A stretch of 64,000 bases of DNA from an uncultured Tissierellia bacterium (GCA_902488465.1 CABTWE010000004.1:18023-82022); one strand, 5' to 3'. Shown: positions 1 through 9,310, counted from the stretch's first letter. Notes: a model not told the origin generated them from the sequence alone. Program-made: numbers and translations.

Positions 1-144
1 TTTGGAATGGGAGCAGTTTCAAAGTTTGTAGATAAAAATTTGGACTGCCACAGAGTTTTCGGATTTAGAGATGTCATTTATTATATAGAGCATTTAAATG
101 AATTAAATGAAAATAAAAGAGAAATTGTAGAGAAATATTTGTAA
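1..144 (+). CDS. 3' end of an upstream gene, possibly hemZ (radical SAM coproporphyrinogen dehydrogenase-like)
   Basis: These are the last 47 codons of a gene that begins left of the window; the stop is TAA at 142-144. The tail reads GMGAVSKFV, a short linker, then a helix-like DVIYYIEHL and a charged end. From memory, HemZ-type radical SAM proteins end with a similar GAVSK...V..YIE pattern, and hemZ commonly lies just upstream of hisS/aspS in clostridia, so HemZ is the best guess. No catalytic motif is in view. The gene's last codons overlap the -35 box of the aspS promoter. Confidence 0.45.
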   Translation, partial: FGMGAVSKFVDKNLDCHRVFGFRDVIYYIEHLNELNENKREIVEKYL

Positions 145-167
145 TATATGATTATAAGTATTATAAT
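139..167 (+). promoter_or_regulatory. Promoter of aspS
   Basis: A TTGTAA -35 (139-144) is followed after 17 bp by a perfect TATAAT -10 (162-167). The -35 overlaps the stop codon of the preceding gene, and the start codon of aspS is about 30 bases beyond the -10. Confidence 0.6.
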
Positions 168-196
168 GTAGATTAGATTATTAAGGAGGATTTTTT

Positions 197-1984
197 ATGA
201 GAGGAATGGGAAGCTTAAGACGAAGCGTTATGTGCGGAGACTTAAGAAGTAAAGATATATCAAAAGAAGTTGTTGTAATGGGTTGGGTTCAAAGAAGCAG
301 AAACCTTGGCTCACTTATTTTTACAGACGTGAGAGACTTGAAAGGCATTGTTCAAGTTGTTTTCAATGAAGAAAACAAAAATCTCTTTGAAAGTGCAGAG
401 GAACTCAAAAATGAATATGTTGTTGCAGTAAAGGGAATTGTTCGTGAACGTTCAAGCAAAAACGAAGAACTTCCTACAGGGGAAATTGAAATTCTAGCAA
501 GCGAATTACAAATTCTTGACGTTGCAAACACGCCACCAATCTATATTAAAGATGACGACAATGTAAAAGAAGAAGCAAGATTGAAATACAGATATCTCGA
601 TTTGAGAAAACCGAGAATGCAAAATATTTTGATGCAAAGATCAAAACTTATGCACATCATCAGAAACTTCTACTATGAACACGGTTTCCATGAATTTGAA
701 ACTCCAATCTTAGGAAAGAGCACACCGGAAGGCGCAAGAGACTATCTTGTACCGTCAAGAATTCACTCGGGTGAATTTTATGCACTTCCGCAAAGTCCGC
801 AAATTTATAAACAACTTTTGATGGTTGCAGGCATGGATAGATATTTCCAAATTGCAAAATGTTTCAGAGACGAAGACTTGAGACAAAACAGACAACCTGA
901 ATTCACTCAAGTTGACGTTGAAATGAGCTTTGTTGACGTGGATGATGTCATTTCGATTCATGAAGAATTATTTAAGCAATTATTTAAAGAAATGGTAAAC
1001 GTTGACATTGAACTTCCGATTATGAGAATGAAGTTTGACGATGCGATGGAAAACTACGGAGTAGACAAACCGGATTTAAGATTCGGAATGGAACTTAAAA
1101 CTTTAAATGATTTGTTTAAAGACAGCGAATTTAACGTTTTCAAATCGACAATCGAAGATGGCGGTAGAATTAGGGCTATAAATGTTCCGGGTGGAGACGA
1201 ACACATTTCGAAAAAAGGCATGAAGAAACTCGAATCTTTTGTAAAGGATTTTAAAGCTAAGGGCCTTATCCACTTGAGATACGACGATGAAAAATCAAGC
1301 TCAATCGATAAATTCATTACAGAAGAAGAAAAAGATAAAGTGTTTGAATTTATGGGTTCGAAAAAAGGTGATATTGTTTTAATTGTTTGTGACACATTCA
1401 AAATCACATGTGCAGCCCTTGGAAACTTGAGAAATAAACTCGCAGCAGACATGGGACTTTTAAAGAAAGGCGACTACAAACTTCTCTGGATTGTAGATTT
1501 CCCACTCTTTGAATATGACGAAGAATCAGGTAGATATGTTGCAGAACACCATCCGTTTACAAGTCCGAGATTTGAAGATGAAGATAAGATGCTCACCGAA
1601 CCTGACAAATGTTATGCAAAAGCATACGATATTGTTATAAACGGAGAAGAAATGGGCGGCGGTTCAATAAGAATAAACAACTCCGACCTTCAAGACAAGA
1701 TGTTTAAAGCAATCGGTTTTACTGAAGAAGAAGCTCAAAAACAATTCGGATTTATGATTGAAGCTCTTAGCTATGGAACACCACCGCACGGAGGACTCGC
1801 TCTTGGCCTCGACAGAATGGTTCAACTATTTACAGATACTCCGAACATCAGAGACGTTATTGCATTCCCTAAAACACAAAGTGCAACATGTATGATGACG
1901 GACGCTCCTTCAACCGTTTCGGATGCACAACTAGATGAAGTGCATCTCGACGTAAGAAAAACAGAATCTAATGAAGAAAACTAA
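197..1984 (+). CDS. aspS: Aspartate--tRNA ligase
   Basis: This class II aminoacyl-tRNA synthetase charges tRNA(Asp) with aspartate in the cytoplasm. The 595-residue length is that of the bacterial type, which carries a GAD insertion in the catalytic domain. An N-terminal OB-fold anticodon-binding domain (about 1-115, with GWVQRSRNLGSLIF) is followed by the catalytic core; motif 2, FRDEDL...RQPEFTQ, begins at residue 223 and motif 3, GLALGLDRM, is near residue 533. The ATG at 197 follows an AAGGAGGA ribosome site at 182-189. The 3' end overlaps tcdA by 14 bases, so the two are probably translationally coupled. Whether it also charges tRNA(Asn) cannot be decided from sequence alone. Confidence 0.97.
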   Translation: MRGMGSLRRSVMCGDLRSKDISKEVVVMGWVQRSRNLGSLIFTDVRDLKGIVQVVFNEENKNLFESAEELKNEYVVAVKGIVRERSSKNEELPTGEIEILASELQILDVANTPPIYIKDDDNVKEEARLKYRYLDLRKPRMQNILMQRSKLMHIIRNFYYEHGFHEFETPILGKSTPEGARDYLVPSRIHSGEFYALPQSPQIYKQLLMVAGMDRYFQIAKCFRDEDLRQNRQPEFTQVDVEMSFVDVDDVISIHEELFKQLFKEMVNVDIELPIMRMKFDDAMENYGVDKPDLRFGMELKTLNDLFKDSEFNVFKSTIEDGGRIRAINVPGGDEHISKKGMKKLESFVKDFKAKGLIHLRYDDEKSSSIDKFITEEEKDKVFEFMGSKKGDIVLIVCDTFKITCAALGNLRNKLAADMGLLKKGDYKLLWIVDFPLFEYDEESGRYVAEHHPFTSPRFEDEDKMLTEPDKCYAKAYDIVINGEEMGGGSIRINNSDLQDKMFKAIGFTEEEAQKQFGFMIEALSYGTPPHGGLALGLDRMVQLFTDTPNIRDVIAFPKTQSATCMMTDAPSTVSDAQLDEVHLDVRKTESNEEN

Positions 1985-2660
1985 GGATATAAGAACGCTT
2001 GCTCTGATTGGTGAAGAAGCATTCGAAAAACTTAACTCATGCCGAGTATCAATTGTCGGTTTGGGCGGAGTTGGAGGAATTGCTTCAGAAATGCTTGTAA
2101 GAGCAGGCGTTTCTCATCTAAAACTAATAGACTTCGACGTGTTTGATGCGTCTAACAGAAATCGTCAATTGGGTGCCCTAATAAGCACGGAAGGCAGAAA
2201 AAAGGTTGATGTATTTAAGGAAAGATTTTTAGATATCGACGAGGACGCGGAGATAGAAACTATTTCAGAACCATTAACAAATGAGAATGTTGAAGAATTA
2301 TTAAAGAGTTCGGACTATATTATAGATATGTGCGACGATGTTGATGCGAAGTGTGCAATAATAAAATATTCCGTAGATAATAAAATTCCTTTTATGTCAG
2401 CGATGGGTGCCGGAAATAGAACAGACATTTCAAAATTATTTATAAAAAAACTTTCGAAAACAAGTTATTGCCCACTTGCAAAAAAATTGAGACAAAATCT
2501 TCATAAGAGATATCAAGATAAAACTAAAGTTGCATATTATGAGGGCGAGACAGTTTCGGTTGATAAAAACCTTGGATTTGTTGGCACAATAAGTTATTCT
2601 CCAAATTTTATGGGTATAAAAATAGTGTCGGAAGTTATTAATGACATTATTAAGAGGTGA
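1971..2660 (+). CDS. tcdA: tRNA threonylcarbamoyladenosine dehydratase (ThiF/E1-like)
   Basis: The protein belongs to the ThiF/MoeB/E1 superfamily and most resembles TcdA (CsdL/YgdL), which uses ATP to cyclise t6A37 into ct6A on tRNAs reading ANN codons. The nucleotide-binding glycine loop GLGGVGG lies near residue 30, followed by the family signature DFDVFDASNRNRQ, in which the Arg and Asn contact ATP, and by CDDVDAK and GAGNRTD further on. At 229 residues it is slightly shorter than E. coli TcdA. It starts inside the end of aspS, a pairing common in Firmicutes. Another E1-like activity such as sulfur-carrier adenylation is less likely because no carrier protein is nearby. Confidence 0.88.
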   Translation: MKKTKDIRTLALIGEEAFEKLNSCRVSIVGLGGVGGIASEMLVRAGVSHLKLIDFDVFDASNRNRQLGALISTEGRKKVDVFKERFLDIDEDAEIETISEPLTNENVEELLKSSDYIIDMCDDVDAKCAIIKYSVDNKIPFMSAMGAGNRTDISKLFIKKLSKTSYCPLAKKLRQNLHKRYQDKTKVAYYEGETVSVDKNLGFVGTISYSPNFMGIKIVSEVINDIIKR

Positions 2661-2664
2661 TTAT

Positions 2665-3066
2665 ATGGATTTACTTGGTATTATTTCCAAAATAGATGGA
2701 GATGAGGCCGAAGTTCAAATTAAAAGAGTTTCGGGTTGCGGAGGAAACTGCGAACATTGCGGTGGAAGCTGTGAGAGTGCTTTTCACGGTTTGAAAGTAA
2801 AAAACACAATTGATGCAAAGATTGGGGAGACTGTGAAAATTGAATTTAAAGAAAGCGAATCAATGAAAGCAAGTTTGATAATTTATCTGATTCCGCTTGC
2901 CGGATTTTTGATTGGATTACTGGGAGCTTTTTTAATGAATATGAGCGAGATGAACGCACTTTTAGCTGCTGTCATCGGACTTCTTATCGGTTTTTTTGTA
3001 ATTCATTTGAGTGACAAAAGATACAAGAAAAATAATATACTTGCGACAATTAAAAAATTTAATTGA
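2665..3066 (+). CDS. RseC/MucC-like membrane protein (SoxR-reducing system RseC family)
   Basis: A 133-residue membrane protein with a Cys-rich N-terminal part (CGGNCEHCGGSC, about residues 25-36) and two hydrophobic helices (about 70-92 and 96-115). This layout, a small beta domain with a Cys cluster and a C-terminal helix pair, is that of the RseC/MucC family, which in some bacteria helps reduce the [2Fe-2S] cluster of SoxR and often sits beside rnf genes. No rnf or soxR gene is in the window, so the role here is unknown. I chose the ATG at 2665 because AAGAGGTGA precedes it; an in-frame ATG at 2641 lacks such a site. It follows tcdA by four bases. Confidence 0.7.
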   Translation: MDLLGIISKIDGDEAEVQIKRVSGCGGNCEHCGGSCESAFHGLKVKNTIDAKIGETVKIEFKESESMKASLIIYLIPLAGFLIGLLGAFLMNMSEMNALLAAVIGLLIGFFVIHLSDKRYKKNNILATIKKFN

Positions 3067-3084
3067 TTAAACATATAAATCAGG

Positions 3085-3113
3085 TTGTATAAACCGGACT
3101 TTAGTGTTATAAT
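3085..3113 (+). promoter_or_regulatory. Promoter of glyA
   Basis: TTGTAT (3085-3090), a 17-bp spacer and a perfect TATAAT (3108-3113). The roughly 50-base leader contains a small inverted repeat, GTTATA at 3124-3129 with TATAAC at 3139-3144. No riboswitch fold is evident in so short a leader. Confidence 0.6.
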
Positions 3114-3167
3114 TAGAGGTAGGGTTATAGGATTTTCTTATAACTGAAGCAAAAAGGAGGTATTATT

Positions 3168-4400
3168 TTGGATTTTACAAACCTAAAAAACTCAGATCCG
3201 GACATTTATAATGTCGTCATGGAAGAAAAGGAACGTCAACAATCACATATCGAACTTATTGCAAGTGAAAACTTCGTTACAGAAGCTGTAATGGAAGCAA
3301 TGGGAAGCTATCTAACAAATAAGTACGCTGAAGGATATCCTGGAAAGAGATATTATGGCGGCTGTTCAGTCGTAGACGTGGCTGAAAATATCGCAAGAGA
3401 TAGACTTTGTAAATTGTTCGGTGCTGATCACGCAAACGTTCAACCGCACTCAGGTGCAAACGCAAATATCGGAGTATATTTCTCATTCTTAAAACCTGGA
3501 GACAAAGTTTTGGGTATGAATTTATCAGAAGGCGGACACTTGACTCACGGTTCTTCTGTAAACATTTCAGGAACATATTTTGATTTCGCAGCTTATGGTG
3601 TAAGCAAAGAAACTGAAACAATTGATTATGATGAAGTAATGGCAATTGCAAAGAAAGAACAACCAAAGCTTATCGTTGCAGGTGCAAGTGCATATCCAAG
3701 AATTATTGATTTCAAAAAATTCAGAGAAATTGCTGATGCTTGTGGAGCAAGACTCATGGTTGACATGGCTCACATCGCAGGACTTGTTGCAACAGGTCTT
3801 CACCCATCACCGGTTCCATATGCAGATTATGTAACAACTACAACACATAAGACACTTCGCGGACCAAGAGGTGGTGCAATTCTTACAAAAGAAGAATACG
3901 CAAAAGCTATAGACAAGGCAATTTTCCCAGGAACACAAGGCGGACCTTTGATGCACGTTATCGCAGCTAAAGCTGTTGCATTTGGCGAAGCATTGAAACC
4001 TGAATTCAAAACATATCAAGAACAAATTTTAAAGAACGCACAAGTTCTTGCAAATACACTTCTTGAAAGAGGTTTCCGTTTAGTTTCAGGCGGTACAGAT
4101 AACCACTTGATCTTAGTTGATGTTAAATCAAAAGGATTCACAGGTAAAGAAGCTGAAAAGATGCTTGATGAAGTTGGAATCACTGCAAATAAAAACACTA
4201 TTCCAAACGAAACGGAATCTCCATTTGTTACAAGCGGTATCCGTTTAGGAACTCCTGCAATGACAACAAGAGGATTCAAAGAAGAAGATATGAAGGAAGT
4301 TGGAAACATTATTGCTGACACACTCGTTGAAGGACATGATGTTGATAAACTTAAAGCAAGAGTAAAAGCTCTTTGCGACGCACATATTTTATATAAATAA
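3168..4400 (+). CDS. glyA: Serine hydroxymethyltransferase
   Basis: This PLP enzyme interconverts serine and glycine and makes 5,10-methylene-tetrahydrofolate for one-carbon metabolism. The 410-residue protein carries ELIASENFV near the N-terminus, the [13 protein letters not shown] substrate loop, a [12 protein letters not shown] stretch, and the PLP-lysine segment [14 protein letters not shown] (about residues 223-236). The TTG at 3168 is the start: AAGGAGG lies at 3154-3160, and the protein begins as the family does. The gene has its own promoter and a strong terminator just after the stop, so it is probably transcribed alone. Confidence 0.97.
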   Translation: MDFTNLKNSDPDIYNVVMEEKERQQSHIELIASENFVTEAVMEAMGSYLTNKYAEGYPGKRYYGGCSVVDVAENIARDRLCKLFGADHANVQPHSGANANIGVYFSFLKPGDKVLGMNLSEGGHLTHGSSVNISGTYFDFAAYGVSKETETIDYDEVMAIAKKEQPKLIVAGASAYPRIIDFKKFREIADACGARLMVDMAHIAGLVATGLHPSPVPYADYVTTTTHKTLRGPRGGAILTKEEYAKAIDKAIFPGTQGGPLMHVIAAKAVAFGEALKPEFKTYQEQILKNAQVLANTLLERGFRLVSGGTDNHLILVDVKSKGFTGKEAEKMLDEVGITANKNTIPNETESPFVTSGIRLGTPAMTTRGFKEEDMKEVGNIIADTLVEGHDVDKLKARVKALCDAHILYK

Positions 4401-4401
4401 T

Positions 4402-4430
4402 AAAAATGGGGATTATATCCCCATTTTTTT
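4402..4430 (+). terminator. Terminator of glyA
   Basis: A 10-bp perfect stem (AAAAATGGGG at 4402-4411 with CCCCATTTTT at 4419-4428) and a 7-base loop; the right arm runs into a T tract. Confidence 0.88.
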
Positions 4431-4451
4431 GTACATAGATGCATAAAGACG

Positions 4452-4480
4452 TTTATATTTGAGATAGTTTATGATATAAT
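4452..4480 (+). promoter_or_regulatory. Promoter of the der-to-rluA-family operon (extended -10)
   Basis: A perfect TATAAT (4475-4480) is preceded by TGA, giving an extended -10. The -35 (TTTATA, 4452-4457, 17-bp spacer) is weak. No terminator is seen before 11889, so this promoter may serve nine genes. Confidence 0.55.
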
Positions 4481-4498
4481 AAAAGTGGAGGAGTTTAT

Positions 4499-5815
4499 AT
4501 GCGAGATAAAATAGTTACTTTAGTTGGACGACCGAATGTCGGCAAATCCACTTTATTTAATAGAATTACAAATAATCGTTCCTCAATAACCGAGGACACT
4601 CCTGGCGTTACGAGAGATAGATTATATGCAAGAGCAGAATGGCTCGGAAAACCATTTCTTCTTGTAGATACCGGCGGACTTGATCCGCAAAGTGACGACG
4701 ACTTTATGCCGGAGATTATTGAACAAGCGGAAGTGGCTATTGAGTCTTCAGTAGCTGTTATTTTCATTGTCGATGGAGTATCAGGGCTCACATCGACTGA
4801 TAAAACAATACTTTCAATGCTTAGAAGAATGAATTCGAATATTGTTTTGGCGATAAATAAATTTGATAGCAAAGAATCACAAGATAATTTCTATGATTTT
4901 TATGAACTTGGTATAAATGAAATGGTTCAAATTTCAGCTGAACATGGAACCGGTGTCGGAGATTTGCTTGATGAAGTTTTTAAATTTTTCCCACAAGACG
5001 AAGAAATCGAAGAAAATCCGGATGAAATAAAAGTTGCACTTATAGGTAAACCAAATGTTGGAAAGAGTTCACTTCTAAACAATATTTTGGGTGAAAAAAG
5101 AGCAATAGTAACAAATATTCCGGGGACAACAAGAGATTCAATCGACACATTTGTTGAAATAGGGGGCAGAGATTTCAGACTTATTGACACAGCCGGTCTT
5201 CGCAAAAAATCAAAAATTACGGAAGCTGTTGAAAGATTTTCTGCTATAAGAACACTTTCCGCAATTGATGAAAGCGATATATGTGTACTTGTAATTGATG
5301 CGGTTGAAGGACCTACGGAACAGGATACAAAAGTTATGGGATACGCCTTTGAGAATAGAAAAGGCGTGGTTATTGCTATAAACAAATGGGATCTTGTTGA
5401 AAAGGACAGCTTTACTCAAAGGGACTATGTAAAGGAAATAAGAAATAAGATACAATATGTGCCATTTGCACCTATTGTGTTTATCTCCGCTAAGACCGGT
5501 CAGAGGGTAGACACTCTTATAGACACAGTTGTAAAGGTTTATGACAACTATAACAAGAGAATTCCTACGGGAGTATTGAACAAGATTGTTTCAGACGCAA
5601 TACTTCTTAATGTAACTCCACAGGACAAGGGTAGAAGACTCAAAATTTATTATGGTTCACAAGTTAGCGCTGCACCACCGGTTGTAATTTTTTATGTTAA
5701 TGATACGAAACTTACTCACTTTTCGTACACGAGATATTTGGAAAATTCCATAAGAAAAAATTATGATTTTGAGGGAGTACCTATTTCGATAGTTTATAAA
5801 AACAGGGGAGAATAA
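4499..5815 (+). CDS. der: Ribosome biogenesis GTPase Der (EngA)
   Basis: Der has two consecutive GTPase domains and assists maturation of the large ribosomal subunit. The first P-loop is GRPNVGKS at residues 10-17, with its own NKFD guanine-specificity motif; the second is GKPNVGKS from residue 183, with DTAGLRKKSKI and NKWDL. A KH-like domain forms the last 90 or so residues. The 438-residue length is normal. GTGGAGGAG precedes the ATG at 4499. The stop codon overlaps the start of plsY (TAATG), as in many clostridial der-plsY-gpsA clusters. Confidence 0.97.
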   Translation: MRDKIVTLVGRPNVGKSTLFNRITNNRSSITEDTPGVTRDRLYARAEWLGKPFLLVDTGGLDPQSDDDFMPEIIEQAEVAIESSVAVIFIVDGVSGLTSTDKTILSMLRRMNSNIVLAINKFDSKESQDNFYDFYELGINEMVQISAEHGTGVGDLLDEVFKFFPQDEEIEENPDEIKVALIGKPNVGKSSLLNNILGEKRAIVTNIPGTTRDSIDTFVEIGGRDFRLIDTAGLRKKSKITEAVERFSAIRTLSAIDESDICVLVIDAVEGPTEQDTKVMGYAFENRKGVVIAINKWDLVEKDSFTQRDYVKEIRNKIQYVPFAPIVFISAKTGQRVDTLIDTVVKVYDNYNKRIPTGVLNKIVSDAILLNVTPQDKGRRLKIYYGSQVSAAPPVVIFYVNDTKLTHFSYTRYLENSIRKNYDFEGVPISIVYKNRGE

Positions 5816-6402
5816 TGAATTATCTTTATTATCTTCTTGCATATATCATTGGCAGCATCAGCTTTTCTTATCTTTTAGTTAAGATTTTTAAAAATGAGGA
5901 TGTAAGAAATAAGGGAAGTAAAAATGCCGGAGGAACAAATGTAATAAGGATTTATGGATGGAAACTTGGACTTCCGGTTGCAATTTTGGATATTTTTAAA
6001 GGTGTATTTGTAACATTTATTTTTAAGAAATACGATTTGGGATATCCGGTTGTAGCACTATTTTTTGCTGTGCTTGGACATTGCTATCCGATTTTTATGA
6101 AATTCAAAGGCGGCAAGGGAATTGCAACAACGGCAGGAGGTTTTACATTTTTATTTATAAACATTTTTCCGTTTGGATTGGCTGTTTTTGCCGGACTTGC
6201 GGTTCTTACAGGATATGTATCAGTTGCAAGTATATTTATGGTTTTCACAAGTGGGATCTTGATAATTTACACTTATGCTTTAGATAAGATAGAGATTGTT
6301 GCGATTGCAGGGATTATTCTTCTTGCAATAATAAGACACAACTCAAATATAAAAAGATTAATCCGAAGAGAGGAAAATCAATTTCGGATTGGAGGGAAAT
6401 AA
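5815..6402 (+). CDS. plsY: Glycerol-3-phosphate acyltransferase PlsY
   Basis: This integral membrane acyltransferase moves an acyl group from acyl-phosphate to glycerol-3-phosphate, the first committed step of phospholipid synthesis. The acyl-phosphate is made by PlsX, encoded at 45786. The 195 residues include about five hydrophobic helices and the conserved loop motifs GSKNAGGTN (about 37-45) and KFKGGKGIAT (about 98-107). It overlaps der by one base and gpsA by one base, so G3P synthesis and its acylation are co-transcribed. Confidence 0.96.
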   Translation: MNYLYYLLAYIIGSISFSYLLVKIFKNEDVRNKGSKNAGGTNVIRIYGWKLGLPVAILDIFKGVFVTFIFKKYDLGYPVVALFFAVLGHCYPIFMKFKGGKGIATTAGGFTFLFINIFPFGLAVFAGLAVLTGYVSVASIFMVFTSGILIIYTYALDKIEIVAIAGIILLAIIRHNSNIKRLIRREENQFRIGGK

Positions 6403-7406
6403 TGAAAACGTGTATAGTTGGCGGAGGGAGTTGGGGTATTGCTCTTGCAAGTGTACTCTCAACTAATGGCCGAGATGTCACACTTTATATGAGAAGCTCA
6501 GAACAAAAAGAATATATTTTAAAAAATAAAAGAAGTCCAAAATATTTGAAGGATTTTATTTTTCCAGATAATATTAATCTTACAGATGATTTAAGATCTC
6601 TAGATGGATGTGATCTTGCGGTTATAGCAACTCCTTTTCAGAAAATGGAGGAGATTTTAATTGAGATAAAACCTCATTTATCACAAAAAACAATAATTTT
6701 AAATGTTTCAAAAGGACTTAATATTGAAAACTGTGAAACGGGAGAATATTTTGCAAATAAAATCTGTCCGGATAATAAGTATGCAGTTTTGAGTGGACCG
6801 TCACACGCTGAAGAAGTTTCAAAAAAAATGATTACAACTGTAGTTATATGCTCAAAAGATATTGAAGTTGCAAAGAGTCTTCAAGATTTATTTATGAATG
6901 AATATTTCAGAGTTTATATTCATACCGATGTTTCGGGAGTTGAAGTTGCGGGTGCATTAAAAAATGTAATTGCGATAGGTTCCGGTATATTAAAGGGTAT
7001 AAATGAAGGGGACAATGCAAGAGCAGCTTTAATTACAAGAGGGCTTTTTGAAATTGCACGACTCGGTAAAAAGTTGAACTGCAATATGATGACATTTATG
7101 GGTCTTGCAGGAATGGGCGACCTCATAGTTACTGCAACTTCAGTGCACTCAAGAAACTTCAGAGCGGGAGTTTTAATTGGAAAAGGTGTTCCGGTTGAAA
7201 GGCTTGAAGATGAGGTTGGAGAAACAGTTGAAGGTCTTAAGACTGTAAAGGCTGCACATATTCTTTCCCAAAAATATAACATCGAGATGCCTATAACGGA
7301 AGCTATATATAAGGGTATTTATGAAAATAAAGATCCACATAAAGCGATACTCGAACTTATGACAAGAAGTAAGAAACACGAATTTTTAGAGGAGATGGTA
7401 TTATAG
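6402..7406 (+). CDS. gpsA: Glycerol-3-phosphate dehydrogenase [NAD(P)+]
   Basis: GpsA reduces dihydroxyacetone phosphate to sn-glycerol-3-phosphate, the PlsY substrate. The N-terminal Rossmann motif GGGSWG is at residues 7-12. LSGPSHAEEV and the EVAGALKNV segment with the catalytic lysine follow, and the C-terminal part has GLAGMGDLIVT and the ETVEGLKT segment. The 334-residue length is typical. The gene is coupled to plsY by a TAATG overlap and ends in TAG, whose G is also the first base of the next gene's GTG start. Confidence 0.96.
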   Translation: MKTCIVGGGSWGIALASVLSTNGRDVTLYMRSSEQKEYILKNKRSPKYLKDFIFPDNINLTDDLRSLDGCDLAVIATPFQKMEEILIEIKPHLSQKTIILNVSKGLNIENCETGEYFANKICPDNKYAVLSGPSHAEEVSKKMITTVVICSKDIEVAKSLQDLFMNEYFRVYIHTDVSGVEVAGALKNVIAIGSGILKGINEGDNARAALITRGLFEIARLGKKLNCNMMTFMGLAGMGDLIVTATSVHSRNFRAGVLIGKGVPVERLEDEVGETVEGLKTVKAAHILSQKYNIEMPITEAIYKGIYENKDPHKAILELMTRSKKHEFLEEMVL

Positions 7407-8599
7407 TGAGCGAAAAAACGGTGGATAAAAAAAGTAGATTCACAAGTTGGATTGTAATATTTTCGCTTATTTACATTATATTTCTTGAAATTGTTGTTAA
7501 ACCAAAAATAATGGCTGTTGGCGGAAAATTTGTCACACCTGTTGAAACAACTTATTATGATGGCATTGAAACGGAGTTTGTACTTTTGAAAGATGAAACG
7601 CCTTTCAACGCCGCCAGCGTAAATGAACCTATGCATTATGATGAAGGCACGCGTCTTGGATTTGGTGAAATAAAGGCGGGAAAAACAACTTCAAATGAAT
7701 ATGCACAACTCTCAAAAAGACTACAAGATATAAATGATAGAATATCAATTTATAAAAATCAAATTAACGACATAGACAAAGAATTAAGACGCTCGATTAT
7801 AAATGGGAATTACAGTCTAGCGGTTGATCTTGTCGGAAGTTTCTCATATCAAAATAATGAGAGTGTGGGGCAAATAAATGTTGAGGACCTTGAAAAGGAA
7901 AAAGCGAATATAACAAATCAAATAAATCACATGGCGGGCGAAATTATTTGGAATCCGCCGGGAATTATAAGTTATACGTTGGACGGTTTTGAGGATTTGA
8001 AAAATGAAAGTTTGTACTTAACTTCAAGGGATGAGTTCAAATCTATATTAAATAGACCGGTTGTGAAGAGTTATTCAAGAGACTTTAAAATCATTGATAA
8101 TTTTAAAGCTACGGCAATGTTTTACGCTCCGAATAACGGAAGACTTAAAGAACTCGATGGCAAGTATGTTACTTACAGCATCGACAACTTTAATACATTT
8201 GGAAAAGGCATCGCATTGGTGCCGGCTGATTATGACAAAGAGGGCGTTGCGGGTATTTTTATAAACAGTCACATCGAAGACATATATCAAATGAGAAAAG
8301 GTAAGATTAATGTCATTTTCAATTCTGTCAAAGCTCTTATAATTCCAACCGGAAGTCTAATAAAAAAAGATGGCGTTGTTGGAGTTTTAGCAAGAGATGT
8401 AAATGGGATAATTCAGTTTAGACCGGTCACACTTTTAAAACGAGAAGCGGAAAAAAGTTATGTTTCCCAAGGGAATGAAAAGGGAATGATAAATGTAAAT
8501 GGTGAGAATGTACTCACTTTACAATATTATGAAGACGTGGTTTTAAGACCTGACGCGGATATGATAGGTCAAATTTTTATAAGAAATGAATTTAAATAG
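7406..8599 (+). CDS. HlyD-like membrane-anchored protein of the division cluster
   Basis: The 397-residue protein has one N-terminal membrane helix (about residues 14-33), a coiled-coil-prone stretch (about 90-165, rich in K/E/D/N), then beta-rich segments resembling the barrel and lipoyl-like parts of HlyD/MFP adaptor proteins. It is predicted to be anchored in the membrane with its bulk outside. No transporter partner is beside it; it sits between gpsA and yggS-sepF-ylmH, a position I recall for similar clostridial genes. Function is unknown; a role in envelope or division is inferred only from neighbours. The start is GTG at 7406, overlapping the gpsA stop by one base, with GAGG upstream. 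Confidence 0.6.
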   Translation: MSEKTVDKKSRFTSWIVIFSLIYIIFLEIVVKPKIMAVGGKFVTPVETTYYDGIETEFVLLKDETPFNAASVNEPMHYDEGTRLGFGEIKAGKTTSNEYAQLSKRLQDINDRISIYKNQINDIDKELRRSIINGNYSLAVDLVGSFSYQNNESVGQINVEDLEKEKANITNQINHMAGEIIWNPPGIISYTLDGFEDLKNESLYLTSRDEFKSILNRPVVKSYSRDFKIIDNFKATAMFYAPNNGRLKELDGKYVTYSIDNFNTFGKGIALVPADYDKEGVAGIFINSHIEDIYQMRKGKINVIFNSVKALIIPTGSLIKKDGVVGVLARDVNGIIQFRPVTLLKREAEKSYVSQGNEKGMINVNGENVLTLQYYEDVVLRPDADMIGQIFIRNEFK

Positions 8600-8617
8600 T
8601 GCTTTGGAGGTGGTTAT

Positions 8618-9301
8618 TTGACAATAAAGGACAATGTTAACGAAGTTAGAGAAAACATAGCAAAAGCCGCTTTAAGAGTCGGAAGAAATCCCGAAGATGT
8701 AACCCTTTGCGCAGTAAGTAAATATATTGATGTACCAAGGATTAAAGAAGCGCTAGAAGCAGGCGTAACTGTTCTTGGGGAAAATAAGGTACAGGAACTT
8801 GTTGATAAGCTTCCGCAATTTTCTGAAGATGTAAATTTTCATATGATTGGACAATTGCAAACAAATAAAGTAAAATATATAATAGATAAAGTTAAACTTA
8901 TTCATTCGCTTGACAGGATGAGTTTGTTAAAAACTTTGGACAAGGAAGCGAAGAAAAAGAATATAATTTCAGATACATTAATTCAAGTGAATTTGACCTC
9001 GGACCCGAATCGTGGCGGTGTCTCTGTTGAAGAATTGCCTAAGTTTGTCGAAGAAGTTGGGAAATATTCATCGATAAGAGTTAGGGGTTTAATGTGCGTT
9101 GCACAGAATGTAGATGATGAAAAAATAATTCGTGAAGATTTTAAACGAATGAGACTAGAATTTGAGCGTTTAAAGTTGTATAATATATATAATGTTTCTG
9201 GCGAGATTCTTTCTATGGGTATGAGTCATGATTATGAAATAGCTGTAGAAGAAGGTGCTACGCTTGTTAGAGTGGGTACCAGAATTTTTGGAAAGAGATA
9301 A
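8618..9301 (+). CDS. yggS: YggS-family pyridoxal phosphate homeostasis protein
   Basis: A single-domain PLP-binding TIM-barrel protein (227 residues, the family length) that buffers PLP and affects amino- and keto-acid pools; it is not known to catalyse a reaction. The PLP lysine is K35 in CAVSKY. LGENKVQEL, HMIGQLQTNKVK and SMGMSHDYEIAVEEGATLVRVG are family signatures. The TTG at 8618 is supported by GGAGGTGG just upstream. It immediately precedes sepF, the ylmE-ylmF arrangement of Gram-positive division clusters. Confidence 0.94.
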   Translation: MTIKDNVNEVRENIAKAALRVGRNPEDVTLCAVSKYIDVPRIKEALEAGVTVLGENKVQELVDKLPQFSEDVNFHMIGQLQTNKVKYIIDKVKLIHSLDRMSLLKTLDKEAKKKNIISDTLIQVNLTSDPNRGGVSVEELPKFVEEVGKYSSIRVRGLMCVAQNVDDEKIIREDFKRMRLEFERLKLYNIYNVSGEILSMGMSHDYEIAVEEGATLVRVGTRIFGKR

Positions 9302-9310
9302 GGAGGAACT

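Noticed and set aside
1054..1452. Long minus-strand open frame inside aspS
   Set aside because: It is the shadow of a well-conserved gene; its translation is low-complexity and hydrophobic and it has no ribosome site.
3124..3144. Small inverted repeat in the glyA leader as a possible glycine riboswitch or T-box
   Set aside because: The leader is only about 50 bases with a six-pair stem; it lacks the length and conserved elements of a glycine riboswitch or T-box.
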